Counted from the stretch's first letter, positions 37,101-48,304 are shown. The stretch: 64,000 nt of DNA from JAXGPF01 sp964463985 (GCA_964463985.1 CAYXEK010000005.1:23351-87350), one strand, 5' to 3'. The notes: generated by a model from the sequence alone, not told the origin. Program-made: numbers and translations.

Positions 37101-38308
37101 TTCTGCTTGAGCTTGCGGATGATGAAGGGCTCGAAGAGCACCATCGCCATTTTCTTGGGCAGACCGCACTGGTGCAGGGCCAGTTCCGGGCCGACCACGA
37201 TCACGGAGCGGCCGGAATAATCCACGCGTTTGCCCAGCAGGTTCTGCCGGAAACGCCCCTGCTTGCCCTTCAGCATGTCGCTGAGCGATTTCAGGGGGCG
37301 GTTGCCCGAGCCGACCACCGGCCGGCCATGGCGTCCGTTGTCCAGCAGGGCGTCCACGGCTTCCTGCAACATGCGTTTTTCGTTGCGGATGATGACATCC
37401 GGGGTCTTCAGCATCAGCAGGTTTTTCAGCCGGTTGTTGCGGTTGATCACGCGCCGGTACAAATCGTTCAAATCCGAGGTGGCGAAGCGCCCGCCTTCCA
37501 GGGGGACCAGGGGCCGCAAATCCGGCGGAATCACCGGCACGACGCTCAGGATCATCCATTCCGGGCGCAGGTTGTTCAGCCGCATGTTTTCCACCAGGCT
37601 CATGCGCTTGGCGAGTTTCTTGCGGGTCTGCTTGCTGCGGGTGTTCTGCATTTCCTCTTCCAGGCGGTTCATCATCTCCGCCAGGTCAATCTGCTGGAGC
37701 AGGTCGCGGATTGCCTCCGCGCCGGTCTTGGCAGTGAATTCCTCGTTGAACTGCTCCTGCGCTTCGCGGTATTCGTCCTCGCGCAACACCTGGCCCGTCT
37801 TGAGCGTGGTGTTGCGCGGCTCCACCACGATGTAATCCTCGTAGTACACGATCCGCTCAAGCTCGCGGGCGGTCAAATTCAGCAGGAGCCCGATGCGGCT
37901 GGGGGTGCACTTGAAAAACCAGATATGCGATACCGGCACGGCCAGCTCGATATGCCCCATGCGTTCACGCCGGACGCGCGCCATGGTCACTTCCACGCCG
38001 CAACGGTCGCAGACCACGCCTTTATGCTTGATGCGCTTGTACTTGCCGCAGCTGCATTCCCAATCCTTCTGCGGACCGAAAATCTTCTCGCAGAACAATC
38101 CGCCGCGTTCCGGCTTGTAAGTGCGGTAATTAATGGTTTCCGGATTCTTGACTTCGCCATAACTCCAGGAACGGATTGTTTCCGGCGCCGCCAGGCCGAT
38201 GCCGACGAAATCGAAGTCCGCCGGCTTGCTCATATCGGGAACCGTTTTGGCGTTTAGTATATCCACCGTACACCCCGCGATCTTGCTTGTTGTATAATAA
38301 AAACTCAT
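34127..38308 (-). CDS. rpoC: DNA-directed RNA polymerase subunit beta'
   Basis: 1393 residues as a single, unsplit chain. The N-terminal zinc site reads CSCGKYKRIKHKGVVCDRCGVEV near residue 85; the catalytic loop NADFDGD near residue 460 holds the Mg2+ ions; the second zinc site is CESRRGVCAKCYG. The trigger-loop region includes GEPGTQLTMRTFHIGG. Conserved sequence starts with FDFVGIGLAAPETIRSWSYG; ATG 38233 would remove 25 unconserved residues and is a possible alternative start, as neither start shows a Shine-Dalgarno. Confidence 0.97.
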   Translation of the reverse strand: MSFYYTTSKIAGCTVDILNAKTVPDMSKPADFDFVGIGLAAPETIRSWSYGEVKNPETINYRTYKPERGGLFCEKIFGPQKDWECSCGKYKRIKHKGVVCDRCGVEVTMARVRRERMGHIELAVPVSHIWFFKCTPSRIGLLLNLTARELERIVYYEDYIVVEPRNTTLKTGQVLREDEYREAQEQFNEEFTAKTGAEAIRDLLQQIDLAEMMNRLEEEMQNTRSKQTRKKLAKRMSLVENMRLNNLRPEWMILSVVPVIPPDLRPLVPLEGGRFATSDLNDLYRRVINRNNRLKNLLMLKTPDVIIRNEKRMLQEAVDALLDNGRHGRPVVGSGNRPLKSLSDMLKGKQGRFRQNLLGKRVDYSGRSVIVVGPELALHQCGLPKKMAMVLFEPFIIRKLKQKGVVHTVRGAKKMIESQVDAVWDALDEVIKGKTVMLNRAPTLHRLSIQSFEPVLIEGDAIQLHPLVCTAFNADFDGDQMAVHVPLSIEAQLESRMLMLSTNNLFSPSNGKPIMTPSQDIALGIYYLTMGDSLAGMDPKQTDRHLPMFADAEEVQFAYDSGRVRAHTPIRFRNPDYLSQTVYGKSDQRTLLTTVGRVFFNGIFPRQVGFINETVTKKLAGTIIWKCFHAAGQDETIRVVDKLKTLGFKYATLTGISIALVDMITPTEKNQIIREARDLIAEVDQQYRRGIITDGERYNKVIDIWTRATDETTHTMFEAIRKNGGVPEPNPLYMMVDSGARGSRQQIRQLAGMRGLMAKPSGEIIEQPILSNFREGLSVLEYFISTHGARKGLADTALKTADAGYLTRKLVDVAQDVIITEHDCNTLNGIRVGAIASGVEVSLSSRIIGRTALDDIRHPTTGELLVGAGQDISEADAELIERSGIEQVRIRSVLTCESRRGVCAKCYGRDLTTDRPVELGTAVGIIGAQSIGEPGTQLTMRTFHIGGAASSRAIQPHIAAKNAGTVHYQDVRMVKNAQGQFVVLNKNGVARILGKDGQELEHHKLVVGSLLSVNDGAAVAKGQIFVRWEPHSVPIITEFDGVVSFRDFVENVSMKVDIDPITGFKELVVLDYREDIHPQIIIKNPENNAVLANYSIPAGAHVVVLKGSSVTAGAVLAKTPRKEAKTRDITGGLPRVAELFEARRPKDAAEISKIAGIVDFGGIQRGTRRLIVRDVATNAEEEHNIPIGKHIIVFKGDYVEKGEPLTEGPIVPQEILEVCGPQELQAYLVNEVQEVYRLQGVEINDKHIEIIVRQMLRKVRITDVGETEFLWNELVDKNRFQEVNQKAMAEGKRPAEATPALLGVTKASIETESFISAASFQDTTRVLTEAATQGKHDHLYGFKENVIMGHLIPAGVGFPANKHIKLVPLAEPIPAEAAPESSEKENELKKLLT

Positions 38309-38348
38309 CCGCCGGCGGCCGCCGGCGGAGCTTGCAGCCCGCCGGAGC

Positions 38349-42107
<3,759 letters not shown>

Positions 42108-42164
42108 TGCGCTCATTCTCCGTAAGATGGGAATTCCGCGAATATCTAAGCACACCCCCCGCGA

Positions 42165-42186
42165 CAGGCCGGCGTCCGCCAGCCTG
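42165..42186 (-). promoter_or_regulatory. hairpin in the rpoB leader
   Basis: On the minus strand CAGGCTGGC pairs with GCCGGCCTG (nine pairs, one G-U) around a four-base loop, about 60 bases before the rpoB start. No T-run follows, so it is not a terminator. It may be an RNA-stability or processing site; this is inference. Confidence 0.35.
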
Positions 42187-42281
42187 CCTGTTTTCATCCT
42201 GTTTCATCGTCCGCGCCGGCCGCCATACTTTCCCTGCGGACCCGGAGCGCGGACGGACGGCTCCGCCGGCGATAACAGCGC

Positions 42282-42336
42282 AAAAAACCAAAACACCACC
42301 CACCCGGCCCGCCGACGCCCAGAACCGGGCGCCGGC
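42282..42336 (-). promoter_or_regulatory. possible attenuator between rplL and rpoB
   Basis: On the minus strand GCCGGCGCCC (42327-42336) pairs over ten positions with GGGCGTCGGC (42311-42320) around a six-base loop; a T-rich stretch (TTTTGGTTTTTT) follows 17 bases later. The spacing is longer than in a canonical terminator. Partial attenuation at this point is known in Escherichia coli. Confidence 0.3.
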
Positions 42337-42404
42337 GGAACCGGATGGCAATGTTTTGGTTATGGCAGCGTCGGAGCGCTGCGCCCGGCAAAACAGGGCG
42401 CGAA

Positions 42405-42842
42405 TTACTTGATTTCCACCTTGGCGCCGGCGGCCTCCAGCTTTTCTTTCAGCTTGGCGGCTTCGTCCTTGGAAACCCCCTCCTTGACCGGCTTGGGAGC
42501 GCCTTCCACCAAGTCCTTGGATTCTTTCAAGCCCAGCCCGGTAATGGCCCGGACTTCCTTGATCACCTGGATTTTCTGCGCGCCGGCGCTGGCCAGCACC
42601 ACGGTAAATTCCGTCTGCTCGGCCGCAGCCGCTCCGCCGCCGGCTCCGCCGGCCGCCGGTGCGGCCGCCATGGCCATCGGCGCCGCCGCGGTGACACCCA
42701 GGCGGTCTTCCAGAGCTTTTACCAGCTGCGAGAGTTCCAATACGCTGATACCCTCGATCCAGCTGATGAATTCAGCCATTTTGCCTTCGACTTTAACCTC
42801 GGTCTCTGCGGCCGGGGCATTTGCTGTTGCTGCATCCGACAT
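42405..42842 (-). CDS. rplL: 50S ribosomal protein L7/L12 with N-terminal extension
   Basis: 145 residues from ATG 42842, which has AGGAG nine bases upstream. Conserved sequence begins only at MAEFISWIEGISVLELSQLVKALE (residue 22), so about 21 Ala/Thr/Glu-rich residues are extra. The flexible Ala/Gly hinge (MAMAAAPAAGGAGGGAAAAE) and the C-terminal domain KIQVIKEVRAITGLGLKESKDLVEGAP, which recruits translation GTPases, are normal. Forms the stalk with L10. Confidence 0.95.
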   Translation of the reverse strand: MSDAATANAPAAETEVKVEGKMAEFISWIEGISVLELSQLVKALEDRLGVTAAAPMAMAAAPAAGGAGGGAAAAEQTEFTVVLASAGAQKIQVIKEVRAITGLGLKESKDLVEGAPKPVKEGVSKDEAAKLKEKLEAAGAKVEIK

Positions 42843-42881
42843 GATACGTTCTCCTATGCTATACCCGCACGTTTTCGCGCG

Positions 42882-43400
42882 TTACTGCGGTTGATTCTTT
42901 TTCTCCTGCACCGCCTTCAGGACATACAAAATACTGGCCACCTTCTGCCGCATGGCCCCTGCCAAACGCGACATCGGCGCGGCCAGCGTGCCGGCCAGCA
43001 TGCCGTAAAGAACCTGCCGCGGCGGCAGGTTGACCAAAGCTTCAAATTCATCCGCGGAAAAAAGCCGGCCCTCGAAAAACCCGCAACGCACGGCCGGTTT
43101 CTGGTTGGCCTGGCTGAATTTTTTCAATTCCCGCGCGCATTCCATGCCGTCGCCGCCCGCCACCACCGCCACCGGGCCGGTCAGGTTTTCCGCCGCCGGC
43201 GCCAGCGGCAGCCCGCTGGACGCGCGCCGGAACAGCGTGTTTTTCACCACCATCATGCCCGCGCCATGCTGGGCGAGCTGGCGCCGCAAATTCCCGAACT
43301 GCGCCACCTGCATCCCGGTGTAATCGGCGACAATGACATACGGCGATTTTTCCAGGCGCCCGCGTATTTCGTCTACAATAGCTTGTTTCTCAATCCTCAT
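42882..43400 (-). CDS. rplJ: 50S ribosomal protein L10
   Basis: 172 residues from ATG 43400 (MRIEKQAIVDEI); the upstream open frame lies in rplA and is not L10-like. YVIVADYTGMQVAQFGNLRRQL, VVKNTLFRRA and GPVAVVAGGD match the family, and the C-terminal helix that binds L12 dimers follows. Only 13 bases separate it from rplA, so the long L10-binding leader known from Escherichia coli is absent. Confidence 0.94.
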   Translation of the reverse strand: MRIEKQAIVDEIRGRLEKSPYVIVADYTGMQVAQFGNLRRQLAQHGAGMMVVKNTLFRRASSGLPLAPAAENLTGPVAVVAGGDGMECARELKKFSQANQKPAVRCGFFEGRLFSADEFEALVNLPPRQVLYGMLAGTLAAPMSRLAGAMRQKVASILYVLKAVQEKKNQPQ

Positions 43401-43413
43401 ATCTCGGCAACCT

Positions 43414-44112
43414 TTATGCAACCACGGCTTCCCGCACCTGTACCGGCAGCCCCACACCCATGGTGGAGCTGACCACGCAGCGCTTGATAAACACACCCTT
43501 GGCCGTGGGCGGGCGCGCCGCCTGCACGGCTTCCATCAGCGAGTTGGCGTTTTCCACCAGATGCGCCTTCTCAAACGAGCGCTTGCCGAACGGCACCATC
43601 AGGTTGCCGTGCCGGTCCATGCGGAATTCCAGGCGCCCGGCCTTGAACTGCTTGACCGCAGCCGCCACGTCGTTGGTCACCGTGCCGGTCTTGGGATTGG
43701 GCATCAATCCGCGCGGGCCGAGGAATTTGCCCAGCTTGCGCACTTCCTTCATGGCGTCCACCGTGGCAATCGCCACATCAAAATCCACCCAACCGCCCTG
43801 GATCTTGGCGACCATGTCCTCAAAACCCACGGCATCCGCGCCGGCGGCCCGGGCCGCATCAGCCGCCGGACCGTTGGCAAAAACCAGCACGCGCACTTTC
43901 TTGCCGGTGCCGTGCGGCAGGGTCACCGTGCCGCGCACCATTTGTTCCGACTTCTTGAAATCAATCCCCAGGCGAAACGCCAGTTCCAGGGTTTCATCAA
44001 ACTTGGCTCCGGGATTGGCCTGGATGAAATCCACCGCTTCTTCCAGGGTGTAAACCTTGCCCGCCGCGACCTTGTCGGCGTTACCGCGATAGCGTTTGCC
44101 ATGCTTAGCCAT
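43414..44112 (-). CDS. rplA: 50S ribosomal protein L1
   Basis: 232 residues from ATG 44112 (MAKHGKRYRGN). LPHGTGKKVRVLVFANGPAADAA, LGKFLGPRGLMPNPKTGTVTNDVAAAVKQFKAGRLEFRMD and the end VVSSTMGVGLPV are diagnostic. L1 forms the mobile stalk that guides deacylated tRNA out of the E site and in many bacteria represses the L11-L1 mRNA. One base separates it from the rplK stop. Confidence 0.97.
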   Translation of the reverse strand: MAKHGKRYRGNADKVAAGKVYTLEEAVDFIQANPGAKFDETLELAFRLGIDFKKSEQMVRGTVTLPHGTGKKVRVLVFANGPAADAARAAGADAVGFEDMVAKIQGGWVDFDVAIATVDAMKEVRKLGKFLGPRGLMPNPKTGTVTNDVAAAVKQFKAGRLEFRMDRHGNLMVPFGKRSFEKAHLVENANSLMEAVQAARPPTAKGVFIKRCVVSSTMGVGLPVQVREAVVA

Positions 44113-44113
44113 G

Positions 44114-44539
44114 TTAATCCACCACCTCCACGCCCATGCTGCGCGCCGTGCCTTCAATCATGCGGGCTGCCCGCGCCGGGTCCAGCGCGTTCAAATCCTG
44201 CTGTTTGGTTTTGACGATTTCCGCGATCTGGGCGCGCGTCAATTTGCCCACCTTGTCGCGGTTGGGCATGCCAGATCCCTTTGCCAGCCCCGCCGCGCGC
44301 TTGATGAGAGAGGCGGCGGGCGGGCTTTTGGTTATAAAGGTGAAGGACTTATCGCTGTAAACGGTGATCACTACCGGGACGATCATGCCGGCCTGCCCCT
44401 GGGTCGCGGCGTTGAATTCCTTGCAAAACGCCATGATATTCACGCCCTGCTGCCCCAGCGCCGGGCCAACCGGCGGCGCCGGATTCGCCTGGCCGGCCGG
44501 AATCTGCAACTTGATCATTGCTGCCACTTTTTTCGCCAT
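44114..44539 (-). CDS. rplK: 50S ribosomal protein L11
   Basis: 141 residues from ATG 44539 (MAKKVAAMIKLQIPAGQANPAPPVGPALGQQ), with GAGGGAAG just upstream. The proline-rich N-terminal domain (thiostrepton region) and the rRNA-binding C-terminal end DLNALDPARAARMIEGTARSMGV are present. Part of the GTPase-associated centre. Preceded by an A+T-rich palindromic repeat (44557-44600). Confidence 0.97.
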   Translation of the reverse strand: MAKKVAAMIKLQIPAGQANPAPPVGPALGQQGVNIMAFCKEFNAATQGQAGMIVPVVITVYSDKSFTFITKSPPAASLIKRAAGLAKGSGMPNRDKVGKLTRAQIAEIVKTKQQDLNALDPARAARMIEGTARSMGVEVVD

Positions 44540-44556
44540 AACTTCCCTCGAACCAT

Positions 44557-44600
44557 GAATTTGAAATTTCAAATTTGAAATTTCAAATCTTGAATTTCAA
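44557..44600. repeat. A+T-rich palindromic GAAATTTCAAATTTGAAATTTC repeat between nusG and rplK (motif positions 44563-44584)
   Basis: A low-complexity stretch with a perfect 22-base palindrome at 44563-44584 and an 18-base one at 44558-44575, built from AATTTGAAATTTCAAA units. It resembles 2834-2867. The TGA stop of nusG (44597-44599) lies inside it. Confidence 0.7.
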
Positions 44601-45145
44601 ACCCGTTCCACCTGCCAATATTCCAGTTCCACCGGCGCCGTGCGGCCGAAAATCGCCACGGAAACCCGCAATCTTCCGCGTTCCGGATCCACTTCGCCGA
44701 TGACGCCGCTGAAGTTGAGAAACGGACCATCGTTGATCTTGACTGTTTCACCGACGGCAAAATCAATCTTGGGCTTGACCTTTTCCTGCTTGTCTTCAAT
44801 CTGGTGCAGAATCGCTTCCACTTCCTGGGGCCGCAACGGCGCCGGCTTTTCGCCGCCGGCAAATCCGATGACCCCGGGAGTGTCGCGCACGAAATACCAC
44901 GCGCGCTCGTTCAGGCCGCCATCAGGCTTGTACAACGCAAGCTGCGCCAGCACGTAGCCCGGATAAAACATCCGCGTGACCGTGGTTTTACGCCCTTTTT
45001 TCACCTCGGAAACTTTTTCCGACGGAATGGAAATTTCCCCCACCAGGTCGCCCATCTCCTCGGTGGCCGTCCGGCGCTCCATGCTCTCCTTGACGCGCGC
45101 CTCTTTGCCGGTCAGCGTATGCACCACAAACCACTGCTTTTCCAT
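44597..45145 (-). CDS. nusG: transcription termination/antitermination protein NusG
   Basis: 182 residues. The NGN domain has WFVVHTLTGKEARVKESM, FYPGYVLAQ and WYFVRDTPGVIGFAG; the C-terminal KOW domain has FAVGETVKINDGPFLNFSGVIGEVD. NusG travels with RNA polymerase, couples it to ribosomes through S10, and can recruit Rho. The final residues (QVERV) end at a stop codon within the A+T repeat. It lies 26 bases after the secE stop. Confidence 0.96.
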   Translation of the reverse strand: MEKQWFVVHTLTGKEARVKESMERRTATEEMGDLVGEISIPSEKVSEVKKGRKTTVTRMFYPGYVLAQLALYKPDGGLNERAWYFVRDTPGVIGFAGGEKPAPLRPQEVEAILHQIEDKQEKVKPKIDFAVGETVKINDGPFLNFSGVIGEVDPERGRLRVSVAIFGRTAPVELEYWQVERV

Positions 45146-45171
45146 GATTTACTCCAGCATCCGCCGTCAAA

Positions 45172-45372
45172 TCACAAAATCAGTTCCAGGAACTTCATCA
45201 GCACCAGGTCGCTTATTCCGACAAATACCGCCAAAGCAATCACGGATAAAATCACCACCAGGGTCGAATCCAGCAATTCCGGCCGCGTGGGCCAGGTTGA
45301 CTTGCGCAATTCCGCCGCGACATCGCTGAAAAACGAAGCCACCCGCATGATAAAATCGCGCAATTTGCTCAT
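45172..45372 (-). CDS. secE: preprotein translocase subunit SecE
   Basis: 66 residues, the short single-helix form. An amphipathic cytoplasmic helix (VAAELRKSTWPTRPELLDST, with the family's KxxWPTxxE signature) is followed by one membrane segment (LVVILSVIALAVFVGISDLVLMKFL). It clamps SecY in the SecYEG channel. Located between tRNA-Trp and nusG, the usual position. Confidence 0.93.
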   Translation of the reverse strand: MSKLRDFIMRVASFFSDVAAELRKSTWPTRPELLDSTLVVILSVIALAVFVGISDLVLMKFLELIL

Positions 45373-45407
45373 TTCACCTCATCCCCGCCCCGGCATCACA
45401 CTGCAAA

Positions 45408-45483
45408 TGGCAGGCCAGGAGGGACTTGAACCCCCAACACCCGGTTTTGGAGACCGGTACTCTGCCAATTGAGCTACTGGCCT
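45408..45483 (-). tRNA. tRNA-Trp (anticodon CCA)
   Basis: 76 bases including an encoded CCA. Acceptor AGGCCAG pairs with CTGGCCT, the D-arm reads AGCTCAATTGGCAGAGT, the anticodon stem CCGGT/ACCGG closes loop CTCCAAA (anticodon CCA), and the T-arm has GGTTCAAGTCC. It lies between rpmG and secE, a common arrangement. Confidence 0.97.
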
Positions 45484-45500
45484 TCAAAACACCTGCGAAC

Positions 45501-45653
45501 TTAACGGGTCTCGCGGTGCAAAGTCCGTTTGCGGTCAAAACGGCAGTACTTCTTCAACTCCAGCCGGTCCGGCGTCCGCCGCTTATCCTTGGTTGACATA
45601 TAATTCCGGCGCTTGCATTCCGTGCACGCCAGCGTGATCAATTCCCGCGCCAT
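45501..45653 (-). CDS. rpmG: 50S ribosomal protein L33
   Basis: 50 residues, MARELITLACTECKRRNY at the start, then LKKYCRFDRKRTLHRETR. The first Cys pair (CTEC) is intact, but the second pair that would complete a zinc site is reduced to one Cys (CRFD instead of CxxC). Start ATG 45653, stop TAA at 45501-45503. Lies between tuf and tRNA-Trp, as in many bacteria. Confidence 0.94.
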   Translation of the reverse strand: MARELITLACTECKRRNYMSTKDKRRTPDRLELKKYCRFDRKRTLHRETR

Positions 45654-45702
45654 GGCTCACCACCCCGTTTGAAATCCATCCCAACGCCTGTCCGGCAGGG
45701 AC

Positions 45703-46911
45703 TTACTTGATGACTTCCGTCACCTGGCCGGCGCCCACGGTGCGGCCGCCTTCGCGGATGGCGAAGCGGACGCCCTTCTCCATGGCGATCGGCGCAATCA
45801 ACTTGACTTCCACTCCAATGTTATCGCCGGGCATAACCATTTCAACGCCTTCCGGCAGCGTGATTTCGCCGGTGACGTCGGTCGTGCGGAAGTAAAACTG
45901 GGGCCGGTACCCTTTGAAAAATGCCGTATGCCGGCCGCCTTCTTCCTTGCTCAGCACGTACAACTGTCCCTTGAAATGCGTGTGCGGCGTGATGCTGCCG
46001 GGCTTGGCCAGCACCTGCCCGCGCTCCACGTCCTCTTTCTTGATGCTGCGCAGCAAACAGCCGATATTGTCGCCGGCCTGCCCCTGGTCCAACAGCTTGC
46101 GGAACATTTCCACGCCAGTCACCACGGTCTTCTGGGTGTCGCGCAACCCGACGATTTCCACTTCCTCGCCGACCTTGATCAGGCCGCGCTCAACGCGCCC
46201 GGTCACCACCGTGCCGCGGCCTTCAATGGAGAACACGTCTTCAATCGGCATCAGGAATGCCTGGTCCAGCACGCGCACCGGCTCCTGGATGTAGGAATCC
46301 AGCGCATCCATCAACTCCTGGATGCATTTGGCTTCCGGGGCGTCGGGGGATTCCACCATGGCCGCCTTCAAGGCGCTGCCGCGGATGATCGGAATTTTAT
46401 CGCCCGGGAACTGGTAGCTGTTGAGCAAATCGCGGATTTCCAGTTCCACCAGGTCCAGCAACTCGGGATCGTCCACCGTGTCCACCTTGTTCAGGAACAC
46501 CACGATGGCGGGCACGCCCACCTGGCGGGCCAGCAGAATATGCTCGCGCGTCTGCGGCATCGGCCCGTCGGATGCGCTCACCACCAGGATGGCTCCATCC
46601 ATCTGGGCGGCGCCGGTGATCATGTTTTTCACGTAATCGGCATGGCCCGGGCAGTCCACGTGGGCATAATGCCGGTTGGCCGTGCCGTATTCCACGTGGG
46701 AAGTGGCGATGGTCAGGATCTTGGTCGGATCGCGGCGGCCCTGGGACTCGGAAGCCTTGGCCACCTGGTCGTAGGAAACGTACTCGCTGAATCCTTTCAA
46801 GGACTGCACCTTGGTAATCGCAGCCGTCAGCGTGGTCTTGCCGTGGTCCACGTGGCCGATCGTCCCTACGTTCACATGCGGTTTCGTCCGTTCAAATTTT
46901 TCCTTAGCCAT
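45703..46911 (-). CDS. tuf: elongation factor Tu
   Basis: GTPase that brings aminoacyl-tRNA to the ribosome. 402 residues with P-loop GHVDHGKTT, the effector region, DCPGHADYVKNMITGAAQMDGAILVVSA, NKVD, and domain II-III motifs GRGTVVTGRVERG and PGDNIGVEVKL. The switch-I segment is longer and reads SQGRRDPTKILTIATSHVEY, unlike the RGITI core usual in EF-Tu: the normal ERxRGITI is replaced by QGRRDPTKILTI, an unusual feature, although the rest is canonical. tRNA-Thr lies 55 bases upstream. Confidence 0.95.
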   Translation of the reverse strand: MAKEKFERTKPHVNVGTIGHVDHGKTTLTAAITKVQSLKGFSEYVSYDQVAKASESQGRRDPTKILTIATSHVEYGTANRHYAHVDCPGHADYVKNMITGAAQMDGAILVVSASDGPMPQTREHILLARQVGVPAIVVFLNKVDTVDDPELLDLVELEIRDLLNSYQFPGDKIPIIRGSALKAAMVESPDAPEAKCIQELMDALDSYIQEPVRVLDQAFLMPIEDVFSIEGRGTVVTGRVERGLIKVGEEVEIVGLRDTQKTVVTGVEMFRKLLDQGQAGDNIGCLLRSIKKEDVERGQVLAKPGSITPHTHFKGQLYVLSKEEGGRHTAFFKGYRPQFYFRTTDVTGEITLPEGVEMVMPGDNIGVEVKLIAPIAMEKGVRFAIREGGRTVGAGQVTEVIK

Positions 46912-46966
46912 GATGCCTCTCCTTCGATTTGCCTGACTATTACAGCCTGTTGCTACAACCTTGAAA

Positions 46967-47042
46967 TGGAGCCCACGAACGGGATTGAACCGTTGACCTC
47001 ATCCTTACCAAGGATGTGCTCTGCCAACTGAGCTACGTGGGC
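46967..47042 (-). tRNA. tRNA-Thr (anticodon GGT)
   Basis: 76 bases with encoded CCA. Acceptor GCCCACG pairs with CGTGGGC, the D-arm reads TAGCTCAGTTGGCAGAGCA, anticodon stem CATCC/GGATG closes loop TTGGTAA (anticodon GGT), and the T-arm has GGTTCAATCC. First gene of the long minus-strand block. Confidence 0.97.
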
Positions 47043-47127
47043 TTTACCACATCCCAAGCAGGGCCAACCCTTCCCGCCTGTAATTGCTTCCGCCGCTTGG
47101 CAGTTACCTGTAAGCAGTAAAGTTGGC

Positions 47128-47180
47128 AGACTAGCAAAAATCAGATGCATGTCAACATGTTTTTAATTTTTTTTTAAAAA
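47128..47180 (-). promoter_or_regulatory. strong promoter with UP-like tract for the tRNA-Thr-tuf-ribosomal block
   Basis: On the minus strand TTGACA (47150-47155) is followed after 16 bases by TAGTCT (47128-47133). Directly upstream of the -35 lies a run of about 25 almost pure A/T bases (47156-47180), as in UP elements bound by the alpha-subunit C-terminal domain. The predicted transcript starts about 80 bases before tRNA-Thr. Confidence 0.6.
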
Positions 47181-47300
47181 CACCGCAACCGGCTTTCAAC
47201 CGCCCTCCCGCGCCGTCCTTTGCCGCCGGATGGCGCCTTTCATCCAACCCGGAAAGGCGCCGGCTTGCAATCCCCGGCGCGGCGCCTATAATTGCCCGCC

Positions 47301-48299
47301 ATGCCCGTATCCCAACCAGCCTTGCAAATCGGACCGCTGCGCCTGGAAACGGCGGTTGTCCTGGCGCCCATGGCCGGCTATACCGACCGTCCATTCCGCC
47401 AGTCGCTGCGCGCCATCACCCCGCAGCCATTCCTGGCTTTCAGCGAAATGGTCGAACCCCACAGCATCCTGCGCGGCGGCGGACGGAAACGCCGGGCCTT
47501 GCTGGCGCATGCGCCGGATGACGCGCCGCTGGCCTGGCAGCTTTACGGCACCGACCCCGGCTTGATGGCCGAAGCGGCCCAATGGCTGGTGGCCAACCGC
47601 GGTGCGGTGCTGCTGGATATCAACATGGGCTGCCCCAAAAGAAAAATCGCCCGGCGGGGCGCCGGCGCCGGCTTGCTGCAATCGCCCGCGCTCGCCCTGG
47701 CCATCGCGCACCGCGTCGCCGCCGCCGTGCGCGTGCCGGTCACCGCCAAGCTGCGCCTGGGGTGGGATGCGGACAATGAAACCGCCCTGCGCCTGGCGCC
47801 GGCGCTGGCGGAGGCCGGACTGGCGGCCCTGGCAATCCATGGCCGCACCGGCGCCCAGGGCTACGCCGGCCAGGCCGACCGCGCCGCCATCCGCCGCGTC
47901 GCCGCCGCCGTGCCGCGGCTGCCCGTCATCGCCAACGGCGATATCTGCTCGCCGGAAGCCGCGCGCGCCATGCGCGCGGAAACCGGCTGCGCCGGCGTCA
48001 TGATCGGCCGCGCCGCCCTGCATGATCCCTGGCTGATCCGCGCCTGCGCCGCCGCGCTGTCAGGCGGCGCCCCGCCGCCCGCGCCCAACGACGGCGAGCG
48101 CCGGGATTTTTTGCGGGGCCATTTCCGCCGGCTGTCGGAATTGCACGGCGACCGCATCGCGCCCCTCCTGTTCCGGCGCTGGATTCCACAATACGCGAAA
48201 ACTTTCCACATCCCGCGCGCCAATATGCTGGCCCTGCTGCAAACCCGCACCCTGGAAGATTTACGGGCGGAGTTCGCGCGCCTGGATATCCAAATATAA
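47301..48299 (+). CDS. tRNA-dihydrouridine synthase (Dus family)
   Basis: 332 residues. FMN-dependent enzyme that reduces uridines in tRNA D-loops. VLAPMAGYTDRPFR near residue 22, LDINMGCPKRKIARRGAGAGLL near 107 (catalytic Cys in GCP), VTAKLRLGWD, IHGRTGAQGYAGQADR and VIANGDI are family hallmarks; the layout is DusB-like. I chose ATG 47301 (MPVSQP); a TTG nine bases upstream is also in frame. Divergent from the ribosomal block. An eight-pair inverted repeat follows the stop. Confidence 0.92.
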   Translation: MPVSQPALQIGPLRLETAVVLAPMAGYTDRPFRQSLRAITPQPFLAFSEMVEPHSILRGGGRKRRALLAHAPDDAPLAWQLYGTDPGLMAEAAQWLVANRGAVLLDINMGCPKRKIARRGAGAGLLQSPALALAIAHRVAAAVRVPVTAKLRLGWDADNETALRLAPALAEAGLAALAIHGRTGAQGYAGQADRAAIRRVAAAVPRLPVIANGDICSPEAARAMRAETGCAGVMIGRAALHDPWLIRACAAALSGGAPPPAPNDGERRDFLRGHFRRLSELHGDRIAPLLFRRWIPQYAKTFHIPRANMLALLQTRTLEDLRAEFARLDIQI

Positions 48300-48304
48300 T
48301 AACA

